Assembly (NCBI GenBank): GCA_026874595.1
Contig: CM049307.1
Location: 93,782,330 to 93,846,329 of the forward strand
DNA: 64,000 nt
DNA from: Sipunculus nudus
Lineage: Eukaryota; Annelida; Sipuncula; Golfingiida; Sipunculidae
Direction: 5' to 3'
Positions 10,804-21,182 of this stretch are shown here, in pieces (position 1 is the stretch's first letter; every line of letters starts with the position of its first letter). A model generated the notes under the pieces. That model had not been told where the DNA came from, ran no database searches, and saw nothing but the letters and a program-made list of their open reading frames with translations. A program made the translations under genes and the position numbers.

Positions 10804-10932
10804 TGGGGGGGTTTGGGGGGTCTCCCCCCACATTAAAAGCAGTTAATAATGTTTCTTTTTTTGTTGTAGGAAATCTAAGGGGGGTATGGGGGGTTTCCCC
10901 CCATCTTTTAAGTAGTTAATAATATTTCTCAA
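10804..10932. repeat. Two direct copies of a G6/C6 hairpin unit
   Basis: Two units of about 52 bases start at 10804 and 10879. Each contains a G run, a second G6 block, a 3-base loop and C6, followed by a shared AGTTAATAAT tail. Hairpin 1 is GGGGGG-TCT-CCCCCC at 10815-10829; hairpin 2 is ATGGGGGG-TTT-CCCCCCAT at 10886-10904, perfect over 8 pairs. Confidence 0.85.
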
Positions 10933-11029
10933 TAAATATTTTCATGATATTTACAACCATCGTTAGGTGGCGCTATTTATTACTCCACACCCAGATTTAA
11001 AAGCCCTCTTTTTCCTGTGACCTTCACAT

Positions 11030-11106
11030 TGTCTTGCATGGTGTAATGGCATTAGTGTTCCAGTACTGAGCTGTGCTGCACAGGATCGATTCCAGCGAGG
11101 ACCAAC
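11030..11106 (+). repeat. tRNA-derived SINE-like head
   Basis: CATGGTGTAATGGCATTAG resembles a tRNA D-arm/A box, and GGATCGATTCC about 45 bases later resembles a B box (GGTTCGANNCC with one change), followed by ACCA. The acceptor arms do not pair, so a functional tRNA gene is unlikely; a SINE head or tRNA pseudogene fits better. Confidence 0.45.
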
Positions 11107-11391
11107 TTCTGCTCTTTCATGTGATATTAATGATTTATAATGTATACATGTACATACACATTTCTGAATAATAATAAGATGTCTTTCATCAACAGATAAT
11201 GCCGCGGTAGGAAATAGAAGAGAAGACAATAGTGGTAGCAATATTTTATTCAGCTGTCCCAAATGTAGGTACTGATTGTAAATTCGCTCCACTCACTGAC
11301 AGATCCTTAACTGCTACATGAGCAAAAGGTATTGAGATAAGTATTTTCCGTAATTGTTATTATCGTATGTGTACAAATATTTTCGTATTAA

Positions 11392-11420
11392 CCCCCCCCC
11401 CCCCCAACCCCCCCCCCCCC
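11392..11420. repeat. Interrupted poly-C tract
   Basis: A run of 14 C, two A, then 13 C. The opposite strand is a G-rich tract able to form G-quadruplex-like structure. Confidence 0.95.
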
Positions 11421-12839
11421 GCACCCAAACCAATGATATACCTTACCGGCGGTACACAAACTCACATGCAAGTGTTCTGCAGTTGTTGTAAATTGTTGAA
11501 TAATTTTCCTAAATTGTAAAGCTTTCTTCTCTTCGATATACTAAACTTTTCTTGAAAGTAATTTAAGGAGTATTTTAGAAGATTTCATGCTGTGGTTGAA
11601 TTTAGCATGTCAAAGTTATTTTTACAAATTAATTATACAAAATACACCTGGTATATGCATACATATATTGCTTGGATTTATTTACCAGGGTACCAGTACT
11701 TTTTTAATCTCATTTAACATTTGTATTTAGCCTTTTATTATTTAACTTTTCTCGTGGTTCATATGTGTTATAGTCATACTGTGCTCAGCATTACAAAATA
11801 TTCAACCATAACCCAGCCTAGAAATATTACAAATGTTAGGACATGGGCATTTTGCCATCTTTGCATGGCATCTGCTTGGAGTGAAATATATGTTTCAATG
11901 TGCATGTGCAGCCTTCATTCTCCAAGGACACAATTAACTGAAATATACAATTAAGCATCTCTAGCTTGACGTCACAAGCTAACTACTGCATCAAAAGGTA
12001 TTAATAATATCAAGCTTGATTTAGGCTGCCAAACCATATCTGCCGCTAGCGCATGGGGGCATGCATTTTGGCCGCAAGAGACTGAGCCACACTTTGGCCC
12101 CAACACTGGCTAGTCGACCATATCTGCCACGCCTTGAGTGGAGGGTCATACACCATTTCGGCCACAGGGCTTCTTCATTGCTAGCCCCCGTTTGTATTGG
12201 CCATGTAATTACAGTGGAAGCTCAGCTCACTCCGTACTAACTCACAATTAGGACAAGTCACACTCCAGTACATTCCACTTTTACCAACTCACACCTCAGC
12301 CATACCAACTCAAATCCCACTCCATACCGGCTCACTCCACTTTATTAACAGCCAATGTTAATAAAGAAATGGTAGGTATTTATACATTTTTATTGAATAT
12401 TATAAAATTACAAAGATATAAAATAGAACTATGTACTGGTAAAACAATGTACAAAATCACAACAAAATAGGCATGCGCAAATATCTCAACTGTATGTATA
12501 GAGCTGTGTATATCAAGAAATGTGGTCGAATGCATCTTTACAAAAATGAATAAATTGTTTGGAGATATAAAAATTATGTTGAAATCAATTATTTCTAATG
12601 CAATAATGTACATATTTAATCATCTCTCTTCCATTTGCGACAGTGAAAGAAATGTCATGATGAAAGCAAATATATAAAGATGGATGGTGGATTACTCTAC
12701 TAGTATATAAAAAGTAATAAAAGGCAAAATATATAGCTTCTTGGAAACAAATCATGATCTATTTAAGATTATTAATATATTATATATAACTTTAAATGTG
12801 CATATCATAAAGATAAGAAAATAACAGAAAAAAATTACT
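11421..12839. other. AT-rich spacer with two short degenerate repeat patches
   Basis: No gene is supported. At about 12027-12175 the phrase CCATATCTGCC and variants of TTTGGCC recur. At about 12225-12345 an irregular motif of the type CCAACTCAC/CCACTCC recurs about every 15-20 bases, a worn minisatellite. Confidence 0.4.
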
Positions 12840-13208
12840 ATTAAAGAGAATTGAGTGAGAAAGAAAGTGATATATTGAGAGAGAGAAAGGGAGAGAGAGT
12901 ACATTAGAGAGTGAGCATTGAAGAGTTAAGAGTGCATTAAAAAATTTCATGAAGGAAGAAAGGACTATGAGATGAGAGATAAAGAGAGAAAAATGTGAAT
13001 GGATGAGAGAGAGCAGAGAGCATTAGATAAGGAGAGTGAAAAATGTTATGAGAAAATAAGGAAAGACTATTGGAAAAGGAAGTCATTAGATGAGAGAGAG
13101 AGAGAGAGAGAGATACAGAAAAAGAAGAGTTATTAAAAGTTTAAAAGAAAATTTGATAGGATTAGAGAGAGGGAGTGAGAAAGGGAGGGAGGGAAAGAGG
13201 GAGAGACC
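12840..13208. repeat. Purine-rich (GA) imperfect repeat block
   Basis: The plus strand is almost entirely A and G, with phrases such as GAGAGAGAAAGGGAGAGAG broken by ATTAGA and GAATG. This has the composition of the TC family read on the opposite strand, and it precedes the long TC block starting near 13595. Confidence 0.85.
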
Positions 13209-13594
13209 TAAAATGTTTCATATTAATATTATAATCGGTCCAAAATAAATTTTTAATAGGATTACCCAAGAAAACAATGAAATTCAGAATAAGTTTGCTT
13301 GGCCTTAAGTGACTCATTCAGTGCAGGCCTGGAGATAAGATGTTTAAGTATTATTAAAACATTAAAAGTGTTAAAATATTATCAAATCGCACATGTTTTC
13401 AAATAATGGTGTGACCAGTGAAATAAAGTGTTGTTTTATTAGCAGGTTATACCAAGGGACAGCTTGGTGGCGGGAAGCCAATTGTGAAGGATGAAAAAGT
13501 TTAAACTGTCATAATATATGTTCCCTTTGATTGGACAGAGTTTCAATTGCAAAGCTAATTTGGATTAGAAAACAGTATTTCTCAACCCAACTCA
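13209..13594. other. Spacer between GA and TC blocks
   Basis: Non-repetitive AT-rich sequence of about 390 bases without a recognisable gene. It would form the loop if the flanking GA and TC blocks paired. Confidence 0.5.
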
Positions 13595-15442
13595 ACAGAA
13601 CGTCTCAACCTCACTCTCTCTATGTCTCCCTTTCTCTGAAGCACTGTCATTCTCATTCTCTCTCTCTCAATCTCTCTATCATTCATTAATTACCTTTCTC
13701 ATGCACACGCTATCCAAAATACTTATTCTCTCTCTCTCTCTTTCTCTCAATCATTATCTCTCTCTCTCACTCAGTCTCTCATTCTCTCAATCATCCCCCC
13801 CCCCTCTCTCTCTCCCTCAATAATTCATTATCTTTCTCACACACACCTCTCTCTCGCTCTCACTCTCAATCAATCTCTGTCCCTCTTTCATAGTCTTTCT
13901 TTCAAAAATTCCTTCTCTCTCTAACTAAGAGACTTATTCATTAATTCAATTCATTCATTCAATCATTCTCATCCACACATCATGCATCTATGACCCTCCA
14001 TATATCTCTCTCATCTCTCTATTCCTCTTTTCTCATGATCTCTCTCAAAGTCTCTCTTTCTTTTAATCGTTATTACTCTCTTTCTCTCAGTCTCTCTTTT
14101 TCTTAATCATTCCCATTCTCTCTCTCTCCTATCTCCTTCCTTCTCTGTCTCTTTCTCTCTCTAAGAATCTCTTCTCAAAATCTTCCCTCTTTCTCTCAGT
14201 CATTCATACACTCTCTCAATATCAAACTCCCTCATTAGCATTCTCAATCTACCTATTTCTCTCTCTCTCTCTCCCTCTCTCTCATTTTCTATCTCATTCA
14301 TTCATTTTTCTCATGCACACACTATCCGTTACCCCCCCCCCCTCCTCTCTCTGTCTCTCTGTTCTCAATCATTTTCATTCTTATTCCACTCTCAATCCAT
14401 CTTTCTCCCTCTTTCTCACAGCCTTTCTACGAAATATTGCTTCTCTCTCTCTGCACACACTGTCCAACATCCTCTCTCTCTTTCCTAGTCATTCTCTCAA
14501 TCATTCCCATTCTCTCTCCTCTCTCCTTCTCTCTCTCTCTCTCTGCCTCTCTCTCTCTGTATATCTCTCTCAATAATTCATTTAATCTAGCACCCCTTGT
14601 CTCTCTCCCTCTCACTCAGAATCTGTCTTTGCAGTCTTCCTCTTTCTCTCAATCATTCTTATTCTCTCTCTCAATATCAAACTCTCTCTCATTATCATTC
14701 TCTTTGTTTCTCTCTCTACCTTAGTCTCTCTTTTTTTATCTCTCTCTCTCTCATTCATTATCCTATTCATGCACACACTATCCAACATCCTCTCTCTCTC
14801 TCTCTCTCCAGTCTCTTTCTCTCAATCATTATCATTCTCTCTTCTCAGAGTCTTCCCCTCTCTCTCATTCTCATTCTCTCTTCTCTCTGCTATTATTATT
14901 CATTCATTCTCTCTCTCATACATGCACAGTGTATCTCTTTCATTCATTATCCTATTCATGCCCCTCTCTCTCTCTCTATCTCTCTCAGAATCTCTCTTTT
15001 CAGAGTCTTCCTCTCTCAATCATTGTCATTCTCCCTGTCAATATCAAACTCTTCATCTCTTTCTTTATAATTCCATTCTCCCTCTGTGCCTGTCCCCCCC
15101 CCCCCCTCTCTCTCTCTCTCTCTCACACACACACATTCATTATCTTTCTCATGCATACACCATCCAACATTCCCTCTCTCTTTGTCCCAGGCGAGTCTCT
15201 CTTTCTTGCAGTCACATTCATTCATTCATTCATTCATTCATTCATTCATTCATTCATTCATTCATTCATTCAAATCTACACACCATTTATGGCCTGTCAT
15301 CTCTCTCTCTTCTCTCTCTATTTCTCCTCCTATCTTCAATCATTCATACATTCTTCCTTAACCAGACTCTATTTATGACCCTTCATCTATCTCACTCTTC
15401 TCTCTCTCTATTCCTCTTTCTATCAATCTTTATCATTTCCAT

Positions 15443-15481
<39 letters not shown>

Positions 15482-16432
15482 GAATCTCTCTTCTCACAGT
15501 CTTCCTCTCTCTCAATAATTTTCATTCTCTCTGTCAATATCAAACTCTTCATCTCTCTCATGTATTATAATTCCATTCTCTCTCTGCCACTGTCTCCTTC
15601 TCTCTCTCATTCATTATCTTTCTCATGCACACACCATCCAACATCCTCTTTCTCTTTGTCCCAGTCGCCCTTTCTTGTAATATTATAATTCCATTCTCTC
15701 TCTGTCCATGTCTCCTTCTCTCTCTCATTCATTATCTTTCTCATGCACACACCATCCAACATCTTCTTTCTCTTTGTCCCAGTCGCCCTTTCTTGTAATC
15801 ACAGTCATTTATTCATTAATTCATTCATACATTCTTTCTCATCCAGACTCCATTTTTGACCCTTCATCTATCTCTCTCTCTTCTCTCTCTATTCCTCTTT
15901 CTATCAATCATTATCATTTCCATGCTGTCACTCTCAGTCTCTCTTTCTCTCATAGAATCTCTCTTCTCAGACTATCTCTCATTATAATTTTCATTCTCTC
16001 TCTGTTTCTGTCTCTATCTTTCTCATGCACAGATTATCAGAAAGCCTCAGTCTCTATTTCTCTTGTCTCTGTCCCTCTCGATTTCTCTCTCTCAGTCTAT
16101 CTTTCTCTCATTAATTATAATTCTCTCTCTCCCTCAATCAATCTCTCCCCTCTTTCTCACAGTTGTTTTCTCAAATATTTCTCTCTTTCTATATTATTTA
16201 ATTCATTCATTCATTCTCATCCAGACATCATTTATCACCCTTCATCTATCTCTCTCTTCTCTCTCTATCAATCATAATCATTTTCATGCTGTCTTTCTCA
16301 CTCTCTTTCGATCAATCATTATCATTTTCATTATCTCTTCCTCTCTCAGTCTCTCTATTTTTGAATCATTATCATTCTTTCTCTATCTGTCTCTCTCTCT
16401 CCCTGGGTTTGTCTTTGTCTCAATTAAGCAAT
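13595..16432. repeat. Long TC-rich compound repeat, family in plus orientation
   Basis: About 2.8 kb of TCTC microsatellite mixed with recurring non-TC cores: CATGCACACACTATCCAACA (about 8 variants, e.g. near 13701, 14314, 14770, 15153, 15625, 15742), CATCCACACACCATGCATCT or its CATCCAGACTCC variant followed by TATGACCCTTCATC, and AATATCAAACTC after TCAATCATT. The overlapping frames rich in Ser, Leu, His and Ile are translation artefacts of the repeat in all three frames. Confidence 0.9.
15211..15272. repeat. ATTC tetranucleotide array
   Basis: About 15 uninterrupted ATTC units inside the TC-rich block. Confidence 0.95.
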
Positions 16433-17345
16433 CATTTTAGACTTCTTATGGTCTTGTGTTGTCACTTAATGTCATATACTGACTCAAGTAATATTCACTT
16501 GTCCATGTTTCTTTTGTTAGTGTAGCGTTCTATTTTAATCTTATGTGTCATGCTGAGTCCACCCATGCACCCAAACCCTCAGAATTTCCGTGTATGCTGA
16601 CAGTTGTTCTCATTGCCTCTGAGTATTCAGTGGCAGTTGGGTTTGGGGTGCACTGGGGGGGGGGGGGGGATTGTGTCAGCAATTTATACAGTATCATACA
16701 TGTTATTTGTAATTTATATCACAAATATTTTTGTTATCTCTGTATATGATTTTTATATCTTTAAAAATTTTATAGAAATTTTTACATTATATATATGCAT
16801 TATTTCTCAACAGTTGTACTTGGATCTACTTTTGTCACCAAGATAACTTACAGGGGCTTCAATGAAATTTCAGAAAATCATCATAACTATTTACCAACAG
16901 TTAATCTCACCTGAGTTTGATCATGGGAAAAATCAAGGCATATTTAATAAGATCAGAAGTCATTAAGCAACTACTTACCGATAGATTATCTCACAAGAGT
17001 TTGATTATGAGCAAAATTAACCACTCTTTAATAAGGTCGGAAGCCACCAGGCTACTTTGTGGTGTCACGGTTATAATTTATCAGGAATATAATGGATTTT
17101 ACAGAAATGTATATCAATAAAGTATGTCACTTATATTTTGATTTTCAGCAAAATCCACACATAATTCTAAGTGTTATGAAGCAGCATGGATGGTAGTCAT
17201 AGACTTAACTGAAACTCATGGACTGAAACAAGATAACTAACTCCAGCTGTCTACCAGGAGGAAAACGCAGGGTACCCAGAGACCTTGGTGTTTAGTGATA
17301 CCTCATTATTACCTAATCTGACAATCCCCCACCCCTGTGCAGCAC
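16433..17345. other. Unique spacer before the segmental duplication
   Basis: No supported gene. It contains a 15-G homopolymer (16655-16669) and the 84-bp tandem pair listed separately. Confidence 0.5.
16891..17058. repeat. Tandem pair of an 84-bp unit
   Basis: TTACCAACAGTTAATCTCAC at 16891 and TTACCGATAGATTATCTCAC at 16975 start two diverged units that share GAGTTTGAT, TTTAATAAG and GAAG(T/C)CA at matching offsets. Confidence 0.75.
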
Positions 17346-17818
17346 TGGCCAGCAAGCACATACTATCAGTATATAATCTACTTCTGTGTGAATGTGTGCC
17401 AGTGCCTGTTAGCAGAGTTGTGTCACTAGATATTGGCATGCATGCAGCAATCGGATGTACGCTTGCCTGTCTTTACTGTCAACTTTGCATGAGAGAGAGA
17501 GAGAAGAATATGTGAGAGAGAATTAATGAATGAACGAATGAACAAACAAAGGAACATGAAATTATCCTGTAGTGATTTGGAATTTGTGTATACGCATTAG
17601 GCAGTGGTTATTAATGTATTTGTACAATAAAAAATGAGAACAAAATGAGTAAATAAATAAATATTTATTGCACACATTAAGTCTGTGTATATGGAGGATA
17701 GCAGTATGTTAGCAAATGTTGGGAATAGAGGGATTTCACTGCAGGCACAAAACAATACAACACCAAATATCAGCAGCCAAAAGTATTCTTTTAAAACTAT
17801 ACAAATAAACATAATGGT

Positions 17819-18036
17819 TGCGAAATACTCCTCTTGGCCATCAATATGTTTGTGATCCCTGAAGAACAGGATATCTGGAAAATCTCCTACTGTGGTATAT
17901 ACACCCCAGCTTGAAGGCCAGCATCTACACACCGCCAGTACTGTTTGGACACCAGCTTGTCCTCCTTGTGTCAATATCCCTTGTACAACAAGTCTGTGCC
18001 TGGTTTCATTTTAACAGTGAATGGGCTGTTATTCAT
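17819..18036 (-). pseudogene. FLYWCH-like zinc-finger fragment, copy 1
   Basis: FLYWCH domains are C2H2-type zinc fingers found in DNA-binding proteins and beside some MULE-type transposases. On the minus strand an ATG at 18036 opens MNNSPFTVKMKPGTDLLYKG; after one TGA the same frame continues LVSKQYWRCVDAGLQA, with the diagnostic YWRC. A one-base shift leads to GVYTTVGDFPDILFFRDHKH, where DHKH supplies the H-x-H pair. So both zinc-ligand blocks are visible, but one stop and one frameshift break the frame. No flanking exons or transposase were recognised. Identity is moderately sure; whether it is a host gene relic or part of a transposon is unknown. Confidence 0.5.
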
Positions 18037-18236
18037 TTTTTTTACAAACTGATTTCATGTGTATCAAGAGTATCATGGGACGTAACAAAATTTGACCTTC
18101 ACCTTACTTTTTAAACTATGATTGAAATCACACAAATTGTTTCACTAATAAACAAAAAAAAAACCCATTATATTAGAGGATTAGATTATTTAGGAGAGAG
18201 GGAGGGAAATCATAACCGAGCATAATATAATTACTA

Positions 18237-19377
18237 TGGCTATTTCTTTCTTCCTCTCGCTTTCTCTGATTTTCTCTTTCTCAGAATCTCTCTCTTCTTG
18301 GAGTCTTCCTCTTTCTCAGTCATTTATTAATAAATTTTCTTTCTCATGCACACTATCCAACATCTCTGTCTCTCACTCTGTCTCTCCATTTCTTTTTCTC
18401 AGTAATTATCATTCTCATTCTATGACTTTCCATCTATCTCTCACTTCTCTCCCTATCCCTCTTTCTCTCTATCATTCTCATTCTCCCTCTCGCAAAGTAA
18501 TTCTTTCTTTTCTCAGTCCCTCTTTTAATCAATCATTATCATTCTCTGCCTGTCTGTCTGTCGCTCTCTCTCATTCCAATCATTCTTATTATCTCTCTCT
18601 ATCTCTCTCTATCAATTATTCTCTCACACTCTTTCTCCCAGCCTTTCTCCCAAATATTCCTTCTCTCTCTTTCTGAGAGATTCATTCATTCATTATCTCA
18701 TCCACACACCATGCATCTATGACCCTCCATCTCTCTCTCTCTCCATGTTTCTCTCAGAATCGCTCTTCTTAGAGTCTTGCTGTTTCCCTCAATCATTCTC
18801 ATTCTCTCTTTTGCTATCTGAATCTCTTTTCTCAACATCTCATTCTCTCTCTCATTATCATTCTCATTCCCTGTCTGTCTCTCTCAAACTAATCATTCAT
18901 TCATTCTCTCCATTACTCACACAATCTAGCCCCCCTCCCTCCCTCTCTCTCTCTCTCTCGCTCAGATTTTCTATTTCAGTCTTTCTCTTTCTCTCAATCA
19001 TTCTCATTCTCTCTCTGTCTCTCTCTCAATATAAGACTCTCTCTCTCAGTCTTTCTTTCTTTCAATCATTATAATTGTCATTCTCTGTCTTTCAATCAAT
19101 CATTCATTCATTCATTCATTCATTCATTCTCTTTCTGAGACACTATCTCTCTCTCTCTCTCTTTCTCTCTCATTATCATTCTTTCTCTCTCTCTCTCTCA
19201 TTACCATTCTTTCTCTCTCTCTTTCTCTCAATCAATCATTCATTCATTCTCTCTCTCATACACACACAATCCAGCATCCTCATCCCCTCTCTTCCCCTAT
19301 CTTTCTCTCTGTCTCAGATTCTCTCTTTCTCTCAATCAATCAATAATTCATTCATTCTTTCTCTCATACAATTTAGC

Positions 19378-19414
<37 letters not shown>

Positions 19415-20125
19415 GATTCTTTCTCTCTCTCACAATCATTATCATTTTTTCTCAATCAATCATTCATTCATTTTTCTCTCCCATACAATCTAGCACCTCA
19501 TTATTATTATTTCTCTTGCTATCAAACTCTCTCTTCCTCAGTCTCTCTTTCTTTCAATCATTATCCTTATTCTCTCTCACATACACAAGTCATAATCTAG
19601 CATCCTCATCCCCTCTCTCGCTCTCTCTCTCTCTCTCTCATAGTCTCACTTTCCCTCACTCAATCATTTTTTTTATCTCTTTTCATGATCACTTCCAGTA
19701 TACCTCTCTCTCTCTCTATCAATTATTCTCTCTCTTTCTCCCAGTCTTTCTCTCAAATATTCCTTCTCTCTTTTACTGAGAGACTTATTCAACATTTCAT
19801 TCGTTCATTCATTCATTCTCTCTCATCCACACACCATGCATCTATGACTCTCTCTCTCGTCTTCATGCCTGTTTGTATATGAGCTTTCATTCATTTATTC
19901 AGTCAGTCAGTCAAGCAGTCATTTTCATTTTCTCTCAACCAATCACTCTCTTGCTCTCTCTCTCTGGCAGAATATCTCTTTCTATCAATCAATCCTCCTT
20001 CCCTCACCCTCCCCTCCTCTCTCTTTCTCTATCTCTTTCTCTGAATTTTCTATTCATTCATTCATTCATTCACAAACTATCTTAATTTCTATCCTTCTCT
20101 TTCTTTCTCTCTCTTCATTATAAAT
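18237..20125. repeat. TC-rich compound repeat inside duplication copy 1
   Basis: Same family as 13595-16432, with cores near 18347 (CATGCACACTATCCAACAT) and 18702 (CATCCACACACCATGCATCT), and several CATACACACAATCTAGC / ATACAATTTAGCACC variants. The long Ser/Leu frames are artefacts. Confidence 0.9.
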
Positions 20126-20864
20126 ATTGATATGCATCTAAATACAAGTAAACTGTGACTAATGATCAAGGCATGATAACTTTGTCACATGTTGAGAGGG
20201 TCTCCTTGTCATGGCATTTGTTTGTCTCGGCTTTGTTGAAGATGAGTTGATATTGTGTTACATTTATTATTTGATTTGTTTTTACATGTATATTGTATTA
20301 CATATATTTTAGGTTTGACAACATGCTACTTTGAACACTTTGGACAAGCCTTGAGGAGGAAGCTGATATCAATATACTATATAAAATAAGTATGGCCAGC
20401 AAGCACATACTATCAGTATATAATCTACTTCTGTGTGAATGTGTGCCAGTGCCTGTTAGCAGAGTTGTGTCACTAGATATTGGCATGCATGCAGCAATCG
20501 GATGTACGCTTGCCTGTCATTACTGTCAACTTTGCATGAAAGAGAGAGAGAAGAATATGTGAGAGAGAATAATGAATGAACGAATGAACAAACAAAGGAA
20601 CATGAAATTATCCTGTAGTGATTTGGAATTTGTGTATACGCATTAGGCAGTGGTTATTAATGTATTTGTACAATAAAAAATGAGAACAAAATGAGTAAAT
20701 AAATAAATATTTATTGCACACATTAAGTCTGTGTATATGGAGGATAGCAGTATGTTAGCAAATGTTGGGAATAGAGGGATTTCACTGCAGGCACAAAACA
20801 ATACAACACCAAATATCAGCAGCCAAAAGTATTCTTTTAAAACTATACAAATAAACATCATGGA

Positions 20865-21082
20865 TGCGAAATACTCCTCTTGGCCATCAATATGTTTGTG
20901 ATCCCTGAAGAACAGGATATCTGGAAAATCTCCTACTGTGGTATATACACCCCAGCTTGGAGGCCAGCATCTACTCACCGCCAGTACTGTTTGGACACCA
21001 GCTTGTCCTCCTTGTGTCAATATCCCTTGTACAACAAGTCTGTGCCTGGTTTCATTTTAACAGTGAATGGGCTGTTATTCAT
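20865..21082 (-). pseudogene. FLYWCH-like zinc-finger fragment, copy 2
   Basis: Duplicate of the minus-strand fragment at 17819-18036, with the same ATG, the same TGA after YKGY and the same frameshift. The Cys of YWRC (TGT) is here TGA, adding another stop, so this copy is more damaged. The 3.38-kb insertion lies six bases upstream of the ATG on the minus strand. Confidence 0.5.
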
Positions 21083-21087
21083 TTTTT

Positions 21088-21116
21088 AGCTCAGCTGACT
21101 GAAAGTCATCTGAGCT
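21088..21116. repeat. Left terminal hairpin of the inserted element
   Basis: AGCTCAGCTGACT pairs with AGTCATCTGAGCT across a GAA loop, with one mismatch in 13 pairs. Confidence 0.85.
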
Positions 21117-21131
21117 ATAGCGATCACTCTT

Positions 21132-21182
21132 TGTCCGTCGTCCGTCTGTCCGTCTGTCTGTCTGTCCGTCTGTCCGTCCGTT
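21132..21182. repeat. GTCCGTCT octamer array
   Basis: A short array of GTCCGTC/GTCTGTC variants lies directly inside the left hairpin and leads into the first 337-bp unit. Confidence 0.9.

Larger units (their letters stand above)
17346..20393. repeat. Segmental duplication, copy 1 (without insertion)
   Basis: From TGGCCAGCAAGCAC at 17346 to the end of ATAAAATAAGTAT at 20393 the sequence is repeated nearly base for base from 20393 onward, in the same order and orientation. The content is a unique segment with a FLYWCH-like frame, a TC-rich block, then a 250-bp unique tail. The copies are directly adjacent, as expected from unequal exchange or replication slippage. At 18037-18044 this copy keeps the uninterrupted T8 that is the empty site of the insertion in copy 2. 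Confidence 0.93.

Noticed and set aside
11030-11106. Functional tRNA gene
   Set aside because: A- and B-box-like sequences are present but acceptor arms do not pair; the same applies to 9258-9400 and 55050-55125.
14313-16525. Many overlapping plus-strand open frames of 80-250 codons rich in Ser, Leu, His and Ile
   Set aside because: All three frames stay open because TCTC/ATTC repeats contain almost no stop codons; the composition follows the repeat and no domain is present. The same holds at 18.2-20.1, 24.8-26.8 and 41.1-42.3 kb, and on the minus strand at 29.3-32.3 kb.
17597-17974. Intact 125-codon minus-strand frame (and its duplicate at 20643-21020) as a real gene
   Set aside because: Only its first half overlaps a recognisable FLYWCH-like block, entered through a frameshift; the remaining hydrophobic half follows AT-rich DNA and has no family features. 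Recorded as a pseudogene fragment instead.
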